A DNA stretch of 64,000 bases, from NCBI GenBank assembly GCA_963726995.1, contig CAVSEP010000005.1, forward strand, positions 248,001 to 312,000. The letters run 5' to 3'. Below are positions 26,525 through 35,878 of the stretch, piece after piece; position 1 is the stretch's first letter; each line of letters begins with the position of its first letter. The translations under genes were made by a program, and so were the position numbers. The notes under the pieces were generated by a model. The model was not told the origin of the DNA and ran no database searches. It was given only the letters and a program-made list of their open reading frames with translations. Origin of the DNA: DAIDKA01 sp963726995. GTDB lineage: Bacteria > Pseudomonadota > Gammaproteobacteria > Steroidobacterales > Steroidobacteraceae.

Positions 26525-28267
26525 ATGAGCGGCCCGGAAGGGGCTCGTCCGTTGGCGACTTACGTCCGACTGCTGGGCTACCTCAAACCCTATCGCCTGG
26601 TCTTTGCACTCGGCACGCTCGGCGGCCTCATGTATGCCGCTGCCATGACGAGTTTTGCACCGTTCGCCAAGAAATTTGTCGATGGCACGATCATGCATGG
26701 CGACCCGCGCACCATCACGTGGCTGCCGCTCGCGCTGGTGGGCGTGCTGTTCGTGCGCAGTATGGGTGATTTCGCCCAGACCTACTTCACCGGTTACGTG
26801 TCGCGCCGGATCGTCGCCAGGATCCGGCAGCAGATTTTTGACAAGGTCAACCGGCTGCCCATTGCCTACTTCGACCGCAACGCCAGCGGCAATATCCTCT
26901 CGCGTCTGACCTTCAACGTGGAACAGATCGGCACGACCACGAGTGATTCGGTCGTCATGATGGCGCGGGCGCTGTTCCAAATCGGTCTGCAGATCTTCTT
27001 TGCGCTGCGTTACAACGCGAAGCTCACGATTCTGGCGCTGGTCATGGCGCCGCTGGTGGGCTGGCTGGTGTCGCGCATCAACCGCTACTTCCGGCGCTAC
27101 TCGCGGCGCATCCAGGACTCCATGGGTGATGTCACCCGGGTTGCCAAGGAGAGCTTCGAGGCGCCGCGGCTGATCAAGATCTACAATGCCGAGGAGCATC
27201 TGGGACGGCAGTTCGGCGCCGTCAACGAGCGCAATCGCCTCTCCAACATGCGACTGATCCTGACCCGGGGTGTCTCCAATCCGATCGTGCAGACCATCAG
27301 CTCCCTCGGCATGGCGTTGGTGCTGGCGCTGGCGATTTCCGCCGCCATCCGCGGTGAGATGACCATGGGCGATCTGGTGGGCCTTATCGTGGCGCTGGCC
27401 GGTCTGTCGCAACCCCTGCAACAGTTCATCGGGGTCACCGGTGGTCTACAGCAGGGCATCGCCGCCGCCCAGAATCTGTTCGAGCTGCTGGACGAACCGG
27501 ATGAGCCGCAGACCGGCGGCGTGGCCGTGACCCGCGTGCGCGGCGACGTGCAGTTCGACAATGTTTCCTTCTCATATGAGCGCGGCGAGGGTGCGGCACT
27601 GAACGGACTGACACTGGAGGTGCCGGCGGGTCAGCAGATCGCCATCGTCGGTCGGTCGGGCAGCGGCAAATCGACGTTGGTCAGTCTGCTGCCCCGGTTC
27701 CATGATGTCGTGGAGGGCACGGTACGGATCGACGGGCGTGATGTGCGCGAGTACACGCTGCATTCCTTGCGCGAGCAGATCGCGGCCGTCAGCCAGGAAG
27801 TCGTGCTGTTCAACGACTCCATCCGCAACAACATCGCCTTCGGCCGCGCGACGGATCCGGCCGCCGTGGAGCGCGCGGCCGAGGCGGCCCACGTCATGGA
27901 ATTCGTACGCGGCCTGCCACTGGGGCTGGACACCATGGTGGGCGACCGCGGCGTGCTGCTCTCGGGTGGGCAGCGCCAGCGCATCGCCATCGCGCGCGCC
28001 TTGTTGAAGGATGCGCCCATCCTCATTCTCGATGAGGCGACGTCCGCCCTGGACACGGAAGCCGAACGGCACATCCAGGCCGCGCTGGCGCAGCTGGTGC
28101 GCAACCGCACGACCTTCGTGATCGCGCATCGGCTCTCCACGGTGGAGCAGGCCGACCGGATCATCGTGCTCGAACATGGGCGTATTGCCGAAAGCGGCAC
28201 GCACGCCGAGCTGCTGGCTCACGCCGGCCTGTACGCGCAGCTGCACGCCCTGCAGTTCAACAGCTGA
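26525..28267 (+). CDS. msbA: Lipid A export ATP-binding/permease protein MsbA
   Basis: Homodimeric ABC flippase moving lipid A-core across the inner membrane. Six-span transmembrane domain (residues 1-320), then the nucleotide-binding domain with Walker A GRSGSGKST (about 377), signature LSGGQ (about 479) and Walker B ILILDEATSALD (about 500). 580 residues, as E. coli (582). It precedes lpxK by 11 bases, the conserved pairing. Confidence 0.96.
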   Translation: MSGPEGARPLATYVRLLGYLKPYRLVFALGTLGGLMYAAAMTSFAPFAKKFVDGTIMHGDPRTITWLPLALVGVLFVRSMGDFAQTYFTGYVSRRIVARIRQQIFDKVNRLPIAYFDRNASGNILSRLTFNVEQIGTTTSDSVVMMARALFQIGLQIFFALRYNAKLTILALVMAPLVGWLVSRINRYFRRYSRRIQDSMGDVTRVAKESFEAPRLIKIYNAEEHLGRQFGAVNERNRLSNMRLILTRGVSNPIVQTISSLGMALVLALAISAAIRGEMTMGDLVGLIVALAGLSQPLQQFIGVTGGLQQGIAAAQNLFELLDEPDEPQTGGVAVTRVRGDVQFDNVSFSYERGEGAALNGLTLEVPAGQQIAIVGRSGSGKSTLVSLLPRFHDVVEGTVRIDGRDVREYTLHSLREQIAAVSQEVVLFNDSIRNNIAFGRATDPAAVERAAEAAHVMEFVRGLPLGLDTMVGDRGVLLSGGQRQRIAIARALLKDAPILILDEATSALDTEAERHIQAALAQLVRNRTTFVIAHRLSTVEQADRIIVLEHGRIAESGTHAELLAHAGLYAQLHALQFNS

Positions 28268-28278
28268 AGGCGCGCGCC

Positions 28279-29376
28279 ATGTCGGGACAGGACCGGCTGA
28301 ACCGGATCTGGTATGAGGATGCGGTCGGCGCCGGATTGCTGACGCCGCTGTCCTGGCTCTACGGGCGCGTCGTGGCCGCAAGGAGCCGAGCGTTTGCGCG
28401 CGGCAGGCACCGCCCCGCGAGGGTGGACTGCCCGGTGGTGGTGGTCGGCAATCTCAGCGTCGGGGGCACCGGCAAGACCCCGGTGGTGGCCTGGCTGGCC
28501 TGGCAACTGGGTTCCTTGGGCAGCAAGGTCGGCATCGCCTCGCGCGGCTACGGCGCGCGCGCGCAGGGTACGCTGCAGGTGGATCCGCGAGCGGACTGGC
28601 GCGCCTTCGGGGATGAACCGGTGCTGCTGCAGCGGCGCACCGGCGCGCCGGTCGTGGTGGACAAGGATCGGGTCGCGGCCGCCCGGCGCCTGATCGAACT
28701 GGGTGCGGATGTGGTTCTGTGCGACGACGGCCTGCAGCATCTGCGCCTGGCGCGCGATTTTGAACTGGTCGTCATCGATGGGGCGCGTGGCCTGGGCAAC
28801 GGGCGCCTGCTGCCCTCAGGTCCGCTGCGCGAACCTGCCACGCGCCTGGCAGCGGTGGATGCCGTCGTGATCAATGGCGAGCCGAAGCCCGGTCTGCTCG
28901 ACTCGCTGCGGGCGCTGGGCGCCCCGGCACCGCTTTTCATGCGCATGGTCCCCTCGGCCCTGGAGCCGGTGCGCACTATGGGCGGGCACCCGACGGCGGT
29001 GGAGGAAATCGCGGCGCTCCAGGCCGCCGGCGGCGCGGGCGCCGCCGTGTGGGGACGTTGCCTGGAGGATCTGCGGGGCCTGCGCGTGCATGCCGTGGCC
29101 GGCATCGGCAATCCCCAGCGTTTCTTCGCGCTGCTGAGCTCCTTTGGCCTGAAGGTCGTGCCGCATCCGTTCGCGGATCATCATGCCTTCACGGCGCAGG
29201 ACCTTCAGCTGCCGGGCGCCGAGCCCATCCTGATGACGGAAAAGGACGCGGTGCGCTGCGCGGGCTTCGCCAGCGACCGCCTGGCCTGCGTGCCGGTGAC
29301 GGCGCAGTTTTCCCCAGCGGACGCGCAAATGCTGCTGCTGCAGGTCAGTGCCCGCTGCGCCCGTGCCGCAGGGTAA
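28279..29376 (+). CDS. lpxK: Tetraacyldisaccharide 4'-kinase LpxK
   Basis: Phosphorylates the 4' position of the tetraacyldisaccharide lipid A precursor at the inner membrane. N-terminal membrane-associated helix (TPLSWLYGRVVAAR), then the P-loop VVGNLSVGGTGKTP (about residues 54-67). Further family blocks: IASRGYG, FGDEPVLL and CDDGLQH. The length of 365 residues is slightly longer than E. coli (328). Confidence 0.95.
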   Translation: MSGQDRLNRIWYEDAVGAGLLTPLSWLYGRVVAARSRAFARGRHRPARVDCPVVVVGNLSVGGTGKTPVVAWLAWQLGSLGSKVGIASRGYGARAQGTLQVDPRADWRAFGDEPVLLQRRTGAPVVVDKDRVAAARRLIELGADVVLCDDGLQHLRLARDFELVVIDGARGLGNGRLLPSGPLREPATRLAAVDAVVINGEPKPGLLDSLRALGAPAPLFMRMVPSALEPVRTMGGHPTAVEEIAALQAAGGAGAAVWGRCLEDLRGLRVHAVAGIGNPQRFFALLSSFGLKVVPHPFADHHAFTAQDLQLPGAEPILMTEKDAVRCAGFASDRLACVPVTAQFSPADAQMLLLQVSARCARAAG

Positions 29377-29398
29377 GGAACCGGATAAAGTGTGATCC

Positions 29399-29587
29399 AT
29401 GGATACCCGACTGCTGGACATCATGGCCTGCCCGGTCTGCAAGGGCCCGGTGCAGTACCGCCGCAGCGAACAGGTGCTGGTGTGCCGCCTGGATCGACTG
29501 AGCTATCCGATCCGCGACGGCGTTCCGGTGATGCTCGAGGAAGAGGCCCGGCTGCTCGCTGCCGACGATCCGCTGCTGGAGCGCTAG
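29399..29587 (+). CDS. Trm112/YcaR-family small protein
   Basis: A 62-residue protein matching E. coli YcaR: MDTRLLDIMACPVCKGPV with C11 and C14, then LSYPIRDGVPVMLEEEAR. It is the usual passenger between lpxK and kdsB. A possible -10 (TAAAGT at 29386) lies exactly 7 bases before the ATG and no ribosome binding site is obvious, so it may also have its own leaderless transcript. Function in bacteria not settled. Confidence 0.9.
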   Translation: MDTRLLDIMACPVCKGPVQYRRSEQVLVCRLDRLSYPIRDGVPVMLEEEARLLAADDPLLER

Positions 29588-29592
29588 GAGCC

Positions 29593-30354
29593 GTGTTCCG
29601 CGTCGTCATTCCCGCGCGCTTTGACTCGGCGCGTCTGCCCGGCAAGGTGCTGCTGCCGATCGCGGGTCGCCCGATGCTGCATTGGGTGTGCGAGCGGGCG
29701 CGCGCGGCCGGCGCCGCTCAGGTCGTGATCGCTGCCGATGATCAACGGATCGCGGCGGCCGCGGCGCAGGCCGGCGTGCAGTGCGTGATGACGGCCGCGA
29801 CGCACCTGTCGGGTACCGATCGGATCGCGGAAGTCGCCGACACCCTGGGCTGGGCGCCCGGCGACATCATCGTCAATCTGCAGGCCGATGAGCCACTGAT
29901 GCCGCCGGCGCTGCTGGGACAAGTCGCGCAACTGCTGCAGGACCACCCCGATGCGGATCTGGCCACCCTGGCCGCGCCGATCACTTCACCGGCGGAGTTT
30001 CTCGATCCCAATGCGGTCAAGGTCGTGCTCGCGGACGATGGCCGGGCGCTGCTGTTCTCGCGTGCCCCGGTACCGTGGGACCGGGATGGGTCGCGCGACG
30101 GGACTCCCGGACCCGACAGCTACCGCGGCGCCCTGCGGCATATCGGCCTGTACGCCTATCGGGTGGGTTCGCTGCGGCGCCTGTCGCGTCTGCCGCCGGG
30201 ATCCCTCGAGCAGCGCGAGAAACTCGAGCAGCTGCGCGCGCTCGCCGCGGGCATGCTGATCACCGTGGCGCTCGCCGCGCAACCTCCCGGTCCGGACGTG
30301 AATACGCCGGCGGATCTGGATCGCATCCGCGAACTTGTGAAGGAGCATGAATGA
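29593..30354 (+). CDS. kdsB: 3-deoxy-manno-octulosonate cytidylyltransferase KdsB
   Basis: Activates Kdo as CMP-Kdo for LPS inner core synthesis. FRVVIPARFDSARLPGKVL is the nucleotide-binding N-terminus; VNLQADEPLMPP and the C-terminal EQREKLEQLRAL segment are diagnostic. GTG 29593 follows AGGAG at 29587-29591 and gives 253 residues (E. coli 248). Its stop overlaps the start of the next gene (ATGA), which is unusual because that gene belongs to the accessory block. Confidence 0.96.
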   Translation: MFRVVIPARFDSARLPGKVLLPIAGRPMLHWVCERARAAGAAQVVIAADDQRIAAAAAQAGVQCVMTAATHLSGTDRIAEVADTLGWAPGDIIVNLQADEPLMPPALLGQVAQLLQDHPDADLATLAAPITSPAEFLDPNAVKVVLADDGRALLFSRAPVPWDRDGSRDGTPGPDSYRGALRHIGLYAYRVGSLRRLSRLPPGSLEQREKLEQLRALAAGMLITVALAAQPPGPDVNTPADLDRIRELVKEHE

Positions 30355-32348
30355 TGGGTCAGCGGATTTTAGGCCTGCTGGGAGTCGTCGCGCTGCTGGC
30401 GGCCACGGGTGAGCTCAAGGCCGTCCAGGCGCAGGACGTACCCAACATCGCGAGGCTCGAGCAGCAGGCCACGCAACTGGCGGACCTGGAAGCCATCAAG
30501 CGACTGCAGCGCGCCTACGGTTACTACCTGGATCGCTCCGACTGGGACAACATCGTCGACCTGCTCACCGACGATGCGACGCTGGAGTACGGCCCGGCCG
30601 GAGTATTCGTCGGCAAGGCGCATGCGCGCGGCCTGCTGTACGCGATCGGCTATGGCAAGCGCGGGTTGCGACCCCAGCAGCTGCGCGAACACGTGCAGCT
30701 GCAGCCGGTGATCTCCCTGGCCGCCGACGGCCTCTCGGCCAAGGGCCGCTGGCGTGCGCTGGTGCTGCTGGGGCAGTTCCATGAATACGCCCGCTGGCAG
30801 ACCGGTCCCTATGAGTGTGAATACCGCAAGGAACACGGGGTCTGGAAGATCAGCAAGCTGCACTGGTTCGAGACCTTCACGGTGCCCGAGCAGGGCGGCT
30901 GGAAGACCAGGATGGTCCAGAGCAACGTGGCGGACCGCAAGCTCCCGGCGCCGGATCGGCCCAGCTCCTTTGTCTACGATCCCTGGCCGGCCGTGTCGCT
31001 GCCGCCGTATCACTACGCCGGACCCGATGCCATCCAGCCGCTGAATCCGCAAGCCGTGCCCACGGTGAAGCTCTCGGCGGCGGCCGCTGCCCGCAGGGTC
31101 GCGCAACTGAAGTGGCAGGTGGAGCGACTGGATGACCAGCGCCAGATTGAAATCCTGCAGCGCACCTACGGGTACTACGTGGACAAGAACCTCTGGCAGC
31201 AGATCGCGGATCTGTATACCGAGGATGGCACGCTGGAAATCGGCGGCCGCGGTGTGTTCGTCGGCCGCGCGCGCGTGCTGCAGTACCTGCAGTGGCTGGG
31301 CAAGCCCCAGGACGGCAGGCTGTACGATCACACGCAGATCCAGCCCATCGTGCACGTCGCACCGGACGGCCTGCACGCCAAGGGGCGCTGGCGCGCGCTG
31401 GTGTTCACCGGCGACCTCAACGACAGCAGCGTCATCGGCGACTGCATCTATGAGAACGAATATCGCAAGGAGAATGGGATCTGGAAGATCGCCAAGCTCC
31501 ATGCCTATTTCGAGATGTACTCCTCGCTGGAGCAGGGCTGGGCGCAGTTCGCCAGACCCAATACGCGTCCTGAGAAGACTCTGCCGCCGGATCTGCCGCC
31601 GACCACGGTGTACGACATGTACCCGGGCAGCATGGTCGCGCCGCTGCACTATGAGAATCCGGTGACCGGCAAGCCGGTGTATCCGCCGAACCACATCGCC
31701 GTGCCCATCAGCGCTGCGACGGATCTCGCGCCCGAACTCGCGGCGATCGCCACCAAGCTCACCCGCCTGCAGGACACCGCGGAGATCGAGAACCTGCAGA
31801 ACGCCTACGGCTTCTACCTGGACAAATGGCAGTGGGATTCCGCGACCGCGCTGTTCGCGCAGAATGGCACCATCGAGCTGGCGCAGCGCGGCGTGTATGT
31901 GGGCAAGGCGCGCATCCGCGCCAGTCTCGAGGATGCCTTCGGGCCGCAGGGTCTGCATCAGGGCGAGGTCTCTGATCACGCCTTCTACCAGCCCGTCATC
32001 CACATCGCCGACGATGGCTTGAGCGCGCAGGCGCGCCTGCGCGAGCTGTCGATACTCGGCAAGTATGGCGAGTACGCCTATATCGGCGGCGGCACGCGCG
32101 AGAACCGCTACGTCAAGGAGCATGGCGTGTGGCGCATCCAGGCCGACCATCTGTACCTGACCTATCTGGCGGACTACGAGAAGGGCTGGGCGCACGGTGC
32201 ACTGCCCGCGCCGGGTCCCAGCCGGACCTTGCCTCCGGATCGGCCGCCTTCCAGCAACTACCGCCCCTTTCCGGTATTCGAGGAACTGCCGTTCCACTAC
32301 CCGAATCCGGTGACCGGCAAGTGGGTGCCGGCGGGGGACAGCCATTAA
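30351..32348 (+). CDS. Secreted protein with three tandem SnoaL/NTF2-like domains
   Basis: A 665-residue protein with a signal peptide (about 1-27, ending KAVQAQ). Three repeats of about 200 residues each start with LQRAYGYYLDRSDWDNIVDL, LQRTYGYYVDKNLWQQIADL and LQNAYGFYLDKWQWDSATAL and contain GVFVGKA/GVYVGKA, a KGRWRAL-type strand and an EYRKExGxWKI strand. This is the SnoaL-like (NTF2 superfamily) layout. Each repeat ends in a Pro-rich linker (LPPDxPP). Members of the fold act as isomerases, dehydratases, hydroxylating enzymes or binding proteins; the activity here is unknown. It is translationally coupled to kdsB and followed by the DUF5062 gene. AAGGAG at 30340-30345 serves either ATG 30351 or ATG 30354. 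Confidence 0.85.
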   Translation: MMGQRILGLLGVVALLAATGELKAVQAQDVPNIARLEQQATQLADLEAIKRLQRAYGYYLDRSDWDNIVDLLTDDATLEYGPAGVFVGKAHARGLLYAIGYGKRGLRPQQLREHVQLQPVISLAADGLSAKGRWRALVLLGQFHEYARWQTGPYECEYRKEHGVWKISKLHWFETFTVPEQGGWKTRMVQSNVADRKLPAPDRPSSFVYDPWPAVSLPPYHYAGPDAIQPLNPQAVPTVKLSAAAAARRVAQLKWQVERLDDQRQIEILQRTYGYYVDKNLWQQIADLYTEDGTLEIGGRGVFVGRARVLQYLQWLGKPQDGRLYDHTQIQPIVHVAPDGLHAKGRWRALVFTGDLNDSSVIGDCIYENEYRKENGIWKIAKLHAYFEMYSSLEQGWAQFARPNTRPEKTLPPDLPPTTVYDMYPGSMVAPLHYENPVTGKPVYPPNHIAVPISAATDLAPELAAIATKLTRLQDTAEIENLQNAYGFYLDKWQWDSATALFAQNGTIELAQRGVYVGKARIRASLEDAFGPQGLHQGEVSDHAFYQPVIHIADDGLSAQARLRELSILGKYGEYAYIGGGTRENRYVKEHGVWRIQADHLYLTYLADYEKGWAHGALPAPGPSRTLPPDRPPSSNYRPFPVFEELPFHYPNPVTGKWVPAGDSH

Positions 32349-32604
32349 GAAGTTCAGACACGAGGCGGAGTTGTTCAAGGCGGCCCTGATCGCCGGCGTG
32401 GCCTATGCGGAGGGGCGCAAGGCGGTCGAGTTCGAGGCCACCGATTCGGCCAGCGACAAGGCTTTATACGTGTATCGCCTGCTGGTGCATGACAAGATCA
32501 TTTCACCGATGCCCGAGGAGCAGGTCGGCGACAAGACCATCCGTCACCGGCTCGCGGCCTGGTACGCGCACCAGCTGCCCAAGGGACACCCGCTCCTGGA
32601 TTAG
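32344..32604 (+). CDS. DUF5062-like small protein (probable ATT start)
   Basis: The 86-residue product reads KKFRHEAELFKAAL near its start, then KALYVYRLLVHDKII and LAAWYAHQLPKGHPLLD, which resembles the DUF5062 family of Vibrio, Shewanella and Pseudomonas. Families of this type start a few residues before KKxKHEAEL. In frame the only codon at that point is ATT 32344-32346, overlapping the previous stop, with GGGGGA 5 bases upstream. The next possible start, TTG 32371, would cut off the conserved N-terminus. Function unknown. Confidence 0.6.
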   Translation: MKKFRHEAELFKAALIAGVAYAEGRKAVEFEATDSASDKALYVYRLLVHDKIISPMPEEQVGDKTIRHRLAAWYAHQLPKGHPLLD

Positions 32605-32654
32605 CCGGCGGTCGGTCGGTGGAATTGATTTGGCAAGCGGGTCGCAGAGCCCGC

Positions 32655-32666
32655 GATAGCGCTATC
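32655..32666. promoter_or_regulatory. LacI-type operator 1 of the TonB receptor gene
   Basis: Perfect 12-base palindrome GATAGCGCTATC, 10 bases upstream of the -35 hexamer at 32676. It shares the TAGCGCTA core with five other sites in the window. Its centre is 61 bases from operator 2, about six helical turns, which would suit looping by a tetramer or two dimers. Confidence 0.6.
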
Positions 32667-32675
32667 AGAATTCTG

Positions 32676-32704
32676 TTGATTTGACTTTACAACCATCCTA
32701 TACT
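32676..32704 (+). promoter_or_regulatory. Sigma-70 promoter of the TonB receptor gene
   Basis: TTGATT (32676-32681), 17 bases, TATACT (32699-32704). The spacing is optimal and the -10 matches 5 of 6. Operators flank it. The leader to the ATG at 32873 is about 160 bases and I see no riboswitch in it. Confidence 0.6.
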
Positions 32705-32715
32705 GCGACCAATAA

Positions 32716-32727
32716 GGTAGCGCTACC
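32716..32727. promoter_or_regulatory. LacI-type operator 2 of the TonB receptor gene
   Basis: Perfect palindrome GGTAGCGCTACC, starting 11 bases after the -10 hexamer, so it covers the first transcribed bases. A bound repressor here would block initiation or clearance. Best single representative of the motif together with the site at 63921. Confidence 0.7.
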
Positions 32728-32872
32728 ATAGTGCTGTTGGATATCTGACAGGATTTTGGGGACACACCAAGAGGGGGGCCAAAAATGTCGTGTTGTTTAA
32801 GGCCTGGCCTTCTGTGCGGTCGGATGCGGGCTGTTGCTTTTTAACAAAGAATTGGACTGGGGGAGATCTTTA

Positions 32873-35848
32873 ATGAGCCGCTCGAACAGACAGATCCGTG
32901 GAGTCGTGCACACCATCCTGGGCGTGTCAGCTGCCGCTGCGTGCACGCCGCTGTATGCGCAGACTGCGCCAGCCAGCACGACAGCGCAGCCCAGTGAGGA
33001 GCTGCAGGAAGTAGTCGTCACGGGTATCCGTGCCTCACTGCAGAAGAGCATGGAGATCAAGCAGAACTCCATCGGTGTCGTGGATGCGATCTCCGCCGAG
33101 GACATCGGCCAGTTCCCGGACGCCAATATCGGCGATGCCATCGCGCGCATCCCGGGCGTCACCGTCAACCGCGGCAACTTGAGTTATGCCAGCGCCGCCG
33201 GCGCACCGACCTCCACGGGCGATACCCAGGGAATCAACGTCCGCGGCTTCGGCGGCTCGTTCAACGAGGTGCTGATCGAGGGTCGTCCGATTGCCTCGGG
33301 CAATGGCCAGACCTTCAACTTCGGCGACTTCAGCGCCGTGTACGTGGGCGAGGTGGATGTCCACAAGACTCCCGACATGAGCCTGTCATCGGGCACGGTC
33401 GCCGCCACCATCAACGTGAAGTTCCCGAATCCCTTCGACCATCCCGGCGCCCATGCGCAGATCTTCGCGCAGGCCAATGACTACGCCAATTTCGGGGAAG
33501 CGCGGCCCGGCTTCGGCCTGCTGCTGAGCGACACGCTCGCCGACAACACCTTCGGCGTCCTGGTCGACTTCGACTACCTGGACAAGCACATCGAAGGACA
33601 CCATCAGGACATCGTGGGCTGGAAGGGCACGCATCTGGCCTGCTCCAACTTCGCCACTGCGCCCGCCGGCTCCGGTTGCGCGACGGTCGGTGCCGGCGCC
33701 ACCGGCAGCAGCACCGTGCCGACCTGGTATCCCCAGGACATGGCGATGTACCTGGAACATACCGATTCGCGGCGCCGCGACGCGCGCCTGGCCGTGCAGT
33801 GGCGTCCGATCGACACCCTGCTGGTCACGGTGGATGACAATTTCTCCGCCGACAACGAGCACGATGCGCGTTGGCAGCGCAGCACCTGGTTCGGCGCCTT
33901 CCCGAGCGCGGTGCAGGATGCCAACGGCACGCTGACCAACTTCAACTACACCGGTCCGACGGATTTCAACGCGTTCGTCGCCGAGAACTACATCGTCACC
34001 AATACGCCGGGCATCAACGTCAAGTGGCAGAGCGCCGGACACTGGTCGGCCGAGCTGGACGCGGATCAGTCCGAGTCGCAGTACAACCCCAACGGCGGCT
34101 ACAGCGACATCGATGCCGACGTGGGCTACGGCAACACCACCAACAACTACACCGGCGGTCTGGTGCTGAACCCGAACGGCAATGTGCTGCCGTACTGGGG
34201 CGCCTATGGCCCGCAGTCCGTGGCGGCAGGCTCCTCGGCCGTGGCGACCGCGAACTACAACGGCTTGAATCCGTTCATCGTCGGTTCGCACGTGCTGCCG
34301 CTGCAGAGCCAGAAGAACACCGACAAGATCGACCAGGTGAAGCTCGCGGGTGAGTTCAAGAGCGAGAACACCGATATCAACTTCGGCCTGCAGTTCGTCG
34401 ATGACCTGTGGAATACCAACGAAAGCGACACCTTCACCAACAACTTCTGGCAGCTGTGGTCCGGTTACGGCCCGGCTTCCGGCAACATCGGCAGCGGCCA
34501 GGTGCTGCCCGCCAACCTGTTCTCGGCGGTCAACGTCAGTCCCTGGCTGCCCGGTTACAGCGGCGCGAGCAACCTGCCTTCCTCGCTGCTGAAGTACAAC
34601 CCGTACTCCGTGCTCAGTTACCTGGTCAATCAGCCGATCGACACGACGTACAATCCGAACAAGAACTATGCGCCGTATCCCTCCGCCTCCGGCGTCATTC
34701 CGCCGCTGGCGCTCAGCAACGGTTCCGTGCAGCACGTGGACCGGACCAACTACGCGCCCTTCGTCACCGCCAAGCAGGACGTGAAGCTCGGCAGCATGGA
34801 GCTGGTGGTCAACGCCGGCGTGCGCTATCAGAAGACCGACGAGACCATCGCCGGCATCTCGGCGCCGCTGGTTCAGGTGTTGTGGCAGGGGGCCGGTGAT
34901 CCGACGGCCTACCAGTTCATCACTTCAGCGAATCCGTTATGGGTCACGGTCAAGAACTCCTACCACTACTTCCTGCCGTCACTGGACCTGAACCTGCTGG
35001 TGACTCCGGAGTTGAAGGTGCGCGCGGACTTCTCGCGTACGGAAGACGCGCCGCCCAACGGCTCGCTGATTCCGAACACCACCTACGGCGGTCGCGTCAA
35101 TGCGCTCACCGCACGGGGCAACAACCCGGGACTGCTGCCGTACCTGTCGACCAACTACGACCTGGGCGTGGAGTGGTACTACGCCGCCAACAGCTACGTG
35201 TCGGCGGATGCCTTCATGAAGCGCGTCACCAACTTCCCGACCTCCAGCGTGCAGGTCGTCACGGTGCCCGGCATCACCGATCCGGCGCCGGCGATCAACC
35301 CCGTGGGTGGCGGCGCGCTGTCGAACACGGCCGGCCAGCCCATGCAGTTCTCGGAGACCACGACCACCAACGCGCTGTCGGCCGATGTGCACGGCCTGGA
35401 AGTGACCTTGCAGCAGATGCTGGCCTGGGGCTTCGGAGTGCAGGTCAACGGCACGTACGTGCACACCAACAAGAACTTCAACAACAACCTGCTGACCTCG
35501 AACCAGTTCGCGCTCACGGGTGTCGGCAATTCCGCCAACTTCATCGGCTTCTACCAGGCGCATGGCCTGCAGGCCCGACTGACGGTGCAGTGGCAGGGCA
35601 CGCAGCTGCTGACTCTGGGTCAGGAACAGTCCGGTGGCGCCTTCGGCGCGGAGCCGGTGTACCTGGCGGCCTCGACGCAGGTGGACTTCAGCACCCAGTA
35701 CGACTTCAACAGCCACTTCTCGGCCTACTTCGAGGCCTTGAACCTGAACGACAGCACCTACCACAGCTATGGTCGCTTCTCGAACCAGACGCTGAACATC
35801 GTGGATTATGGCAGGTCCTTCACCCTGGGCTTCAGAGCGAAGTTCTAG
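32873..35848 (+). CDS. TonB-dependent outer-membrane receptor, carbohydrate type
   Basis: A 991-residue outer-membrane beta-barrel transporter. Signal peptide about 1-30 (ends PLYAQ). The stretch EELQEVVVTGIRASLQKSM is the typical start of glycan-type TonB receptors, followed by the plug (IPGVTVNRGN, INVRGFGGSFNEVLIEGRPI) to about residue 170 and the barrel, ending with the terminal aromatic-rich strand YGRSFTLGFRAKF. ATG 32873 is preceded by GGGGGAG at 7 bases; an upstream in-frame TTG at 32834 is not needed. Two operators of the LacI-type motif flank its promoter, so xylan-derived oligosaccharides are the likely cargo (inference). Confidence 0.93.
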   Translation: MSRSNRQIRGVVHTILGVSAAAACTPLYAQTAPASTTAQPSEELQEVVVTGIRASLQKSMEIKQNSIGVVDAISAEDIGQFPDANIGDAIARIPGVTVNRGNLSYASAAGAPTSTGDTQGINVRGFGGSFNEVLIEGRPIASGNGQTFNFGDFSAVYVGEVDVHKTPDMSLSSGTVAATINVKFPNPFDHPGAHAQIFAQANDYANFGEARPGFGLLLSDTLADNTFGVLVDFDYLDKHIEGHHQDIVGWKGTHLACSNFATAPAGSGCATVGAGATGSSTVPTWYPQDMAMYLEHTDSRRRDARLAVQWRPIDTLLVTVDDNFSADNEHDARWQRSTWFGAFPSAVQDANGTLTNFNYTGPTDFNAFVAENYIVTNTPGINVKWQSAGHWSAELDADQSESQYNPNGGYSDIDADVGYGNTTNNYTGGLVLNPNGNVLPYWGAYGPQSVAAGSSAVATANYNGLNPFIVGSHVLPLQSQKNTDKIDQVKLAGEFKSENTDINFGLQFVDDLWNTNESDTFTNNFWQLWSGYGPASGNIGSGQVLPANLFSAVNVSPWLPGYSGASNLPSSLLKYNPYSVLSYLVNQPIDTTYNPNKNYAPYPSASGVIPPLALSNGSVQHVDRTNYAPFVTAKQDVKLGSMELVVNAGVRYQKTDETIAGISAPLVQVLWQGAGDPTAYQFITSANPLWVTVKNSYHYFLPSLDLNLLVTPELKVRADFSRTEDAPPNGSLIPNTTYGGRVNALTARGNNPGLLPYLSTNYDLGVEWYYAANSYVSADAFMKRVTNFPTSSVQVVTVPGITDPAPAINPVGGGALSNTAGQPMQFSETTTTNALSADVHGLEVTLQQMLAWGFGVQVNGTYVHTNKNFNNNLLTSNQFALTGVGNSANFIGFYQAHGLQARLTVQWQGTQLLTLGQEQSGGAFGAEPVYLAASTQVDFSTQYDFNSHFSAYFEALNLNDSTYHSYGRFSNQTLNIVDYGRSFTLGFRAKF

Positions 35849-35878
35849 TACTCAAGACGGGCACGTTCTGTGAACGCA

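Noticed and set aside
30369..32378. Open frame of 669 codons antisense to the SnoaL-repeat gene
   Set aside because: The plus-strand product has a signal peptide, a ribosome binding site and three repeats of a known fold; the antisense product has none of these.
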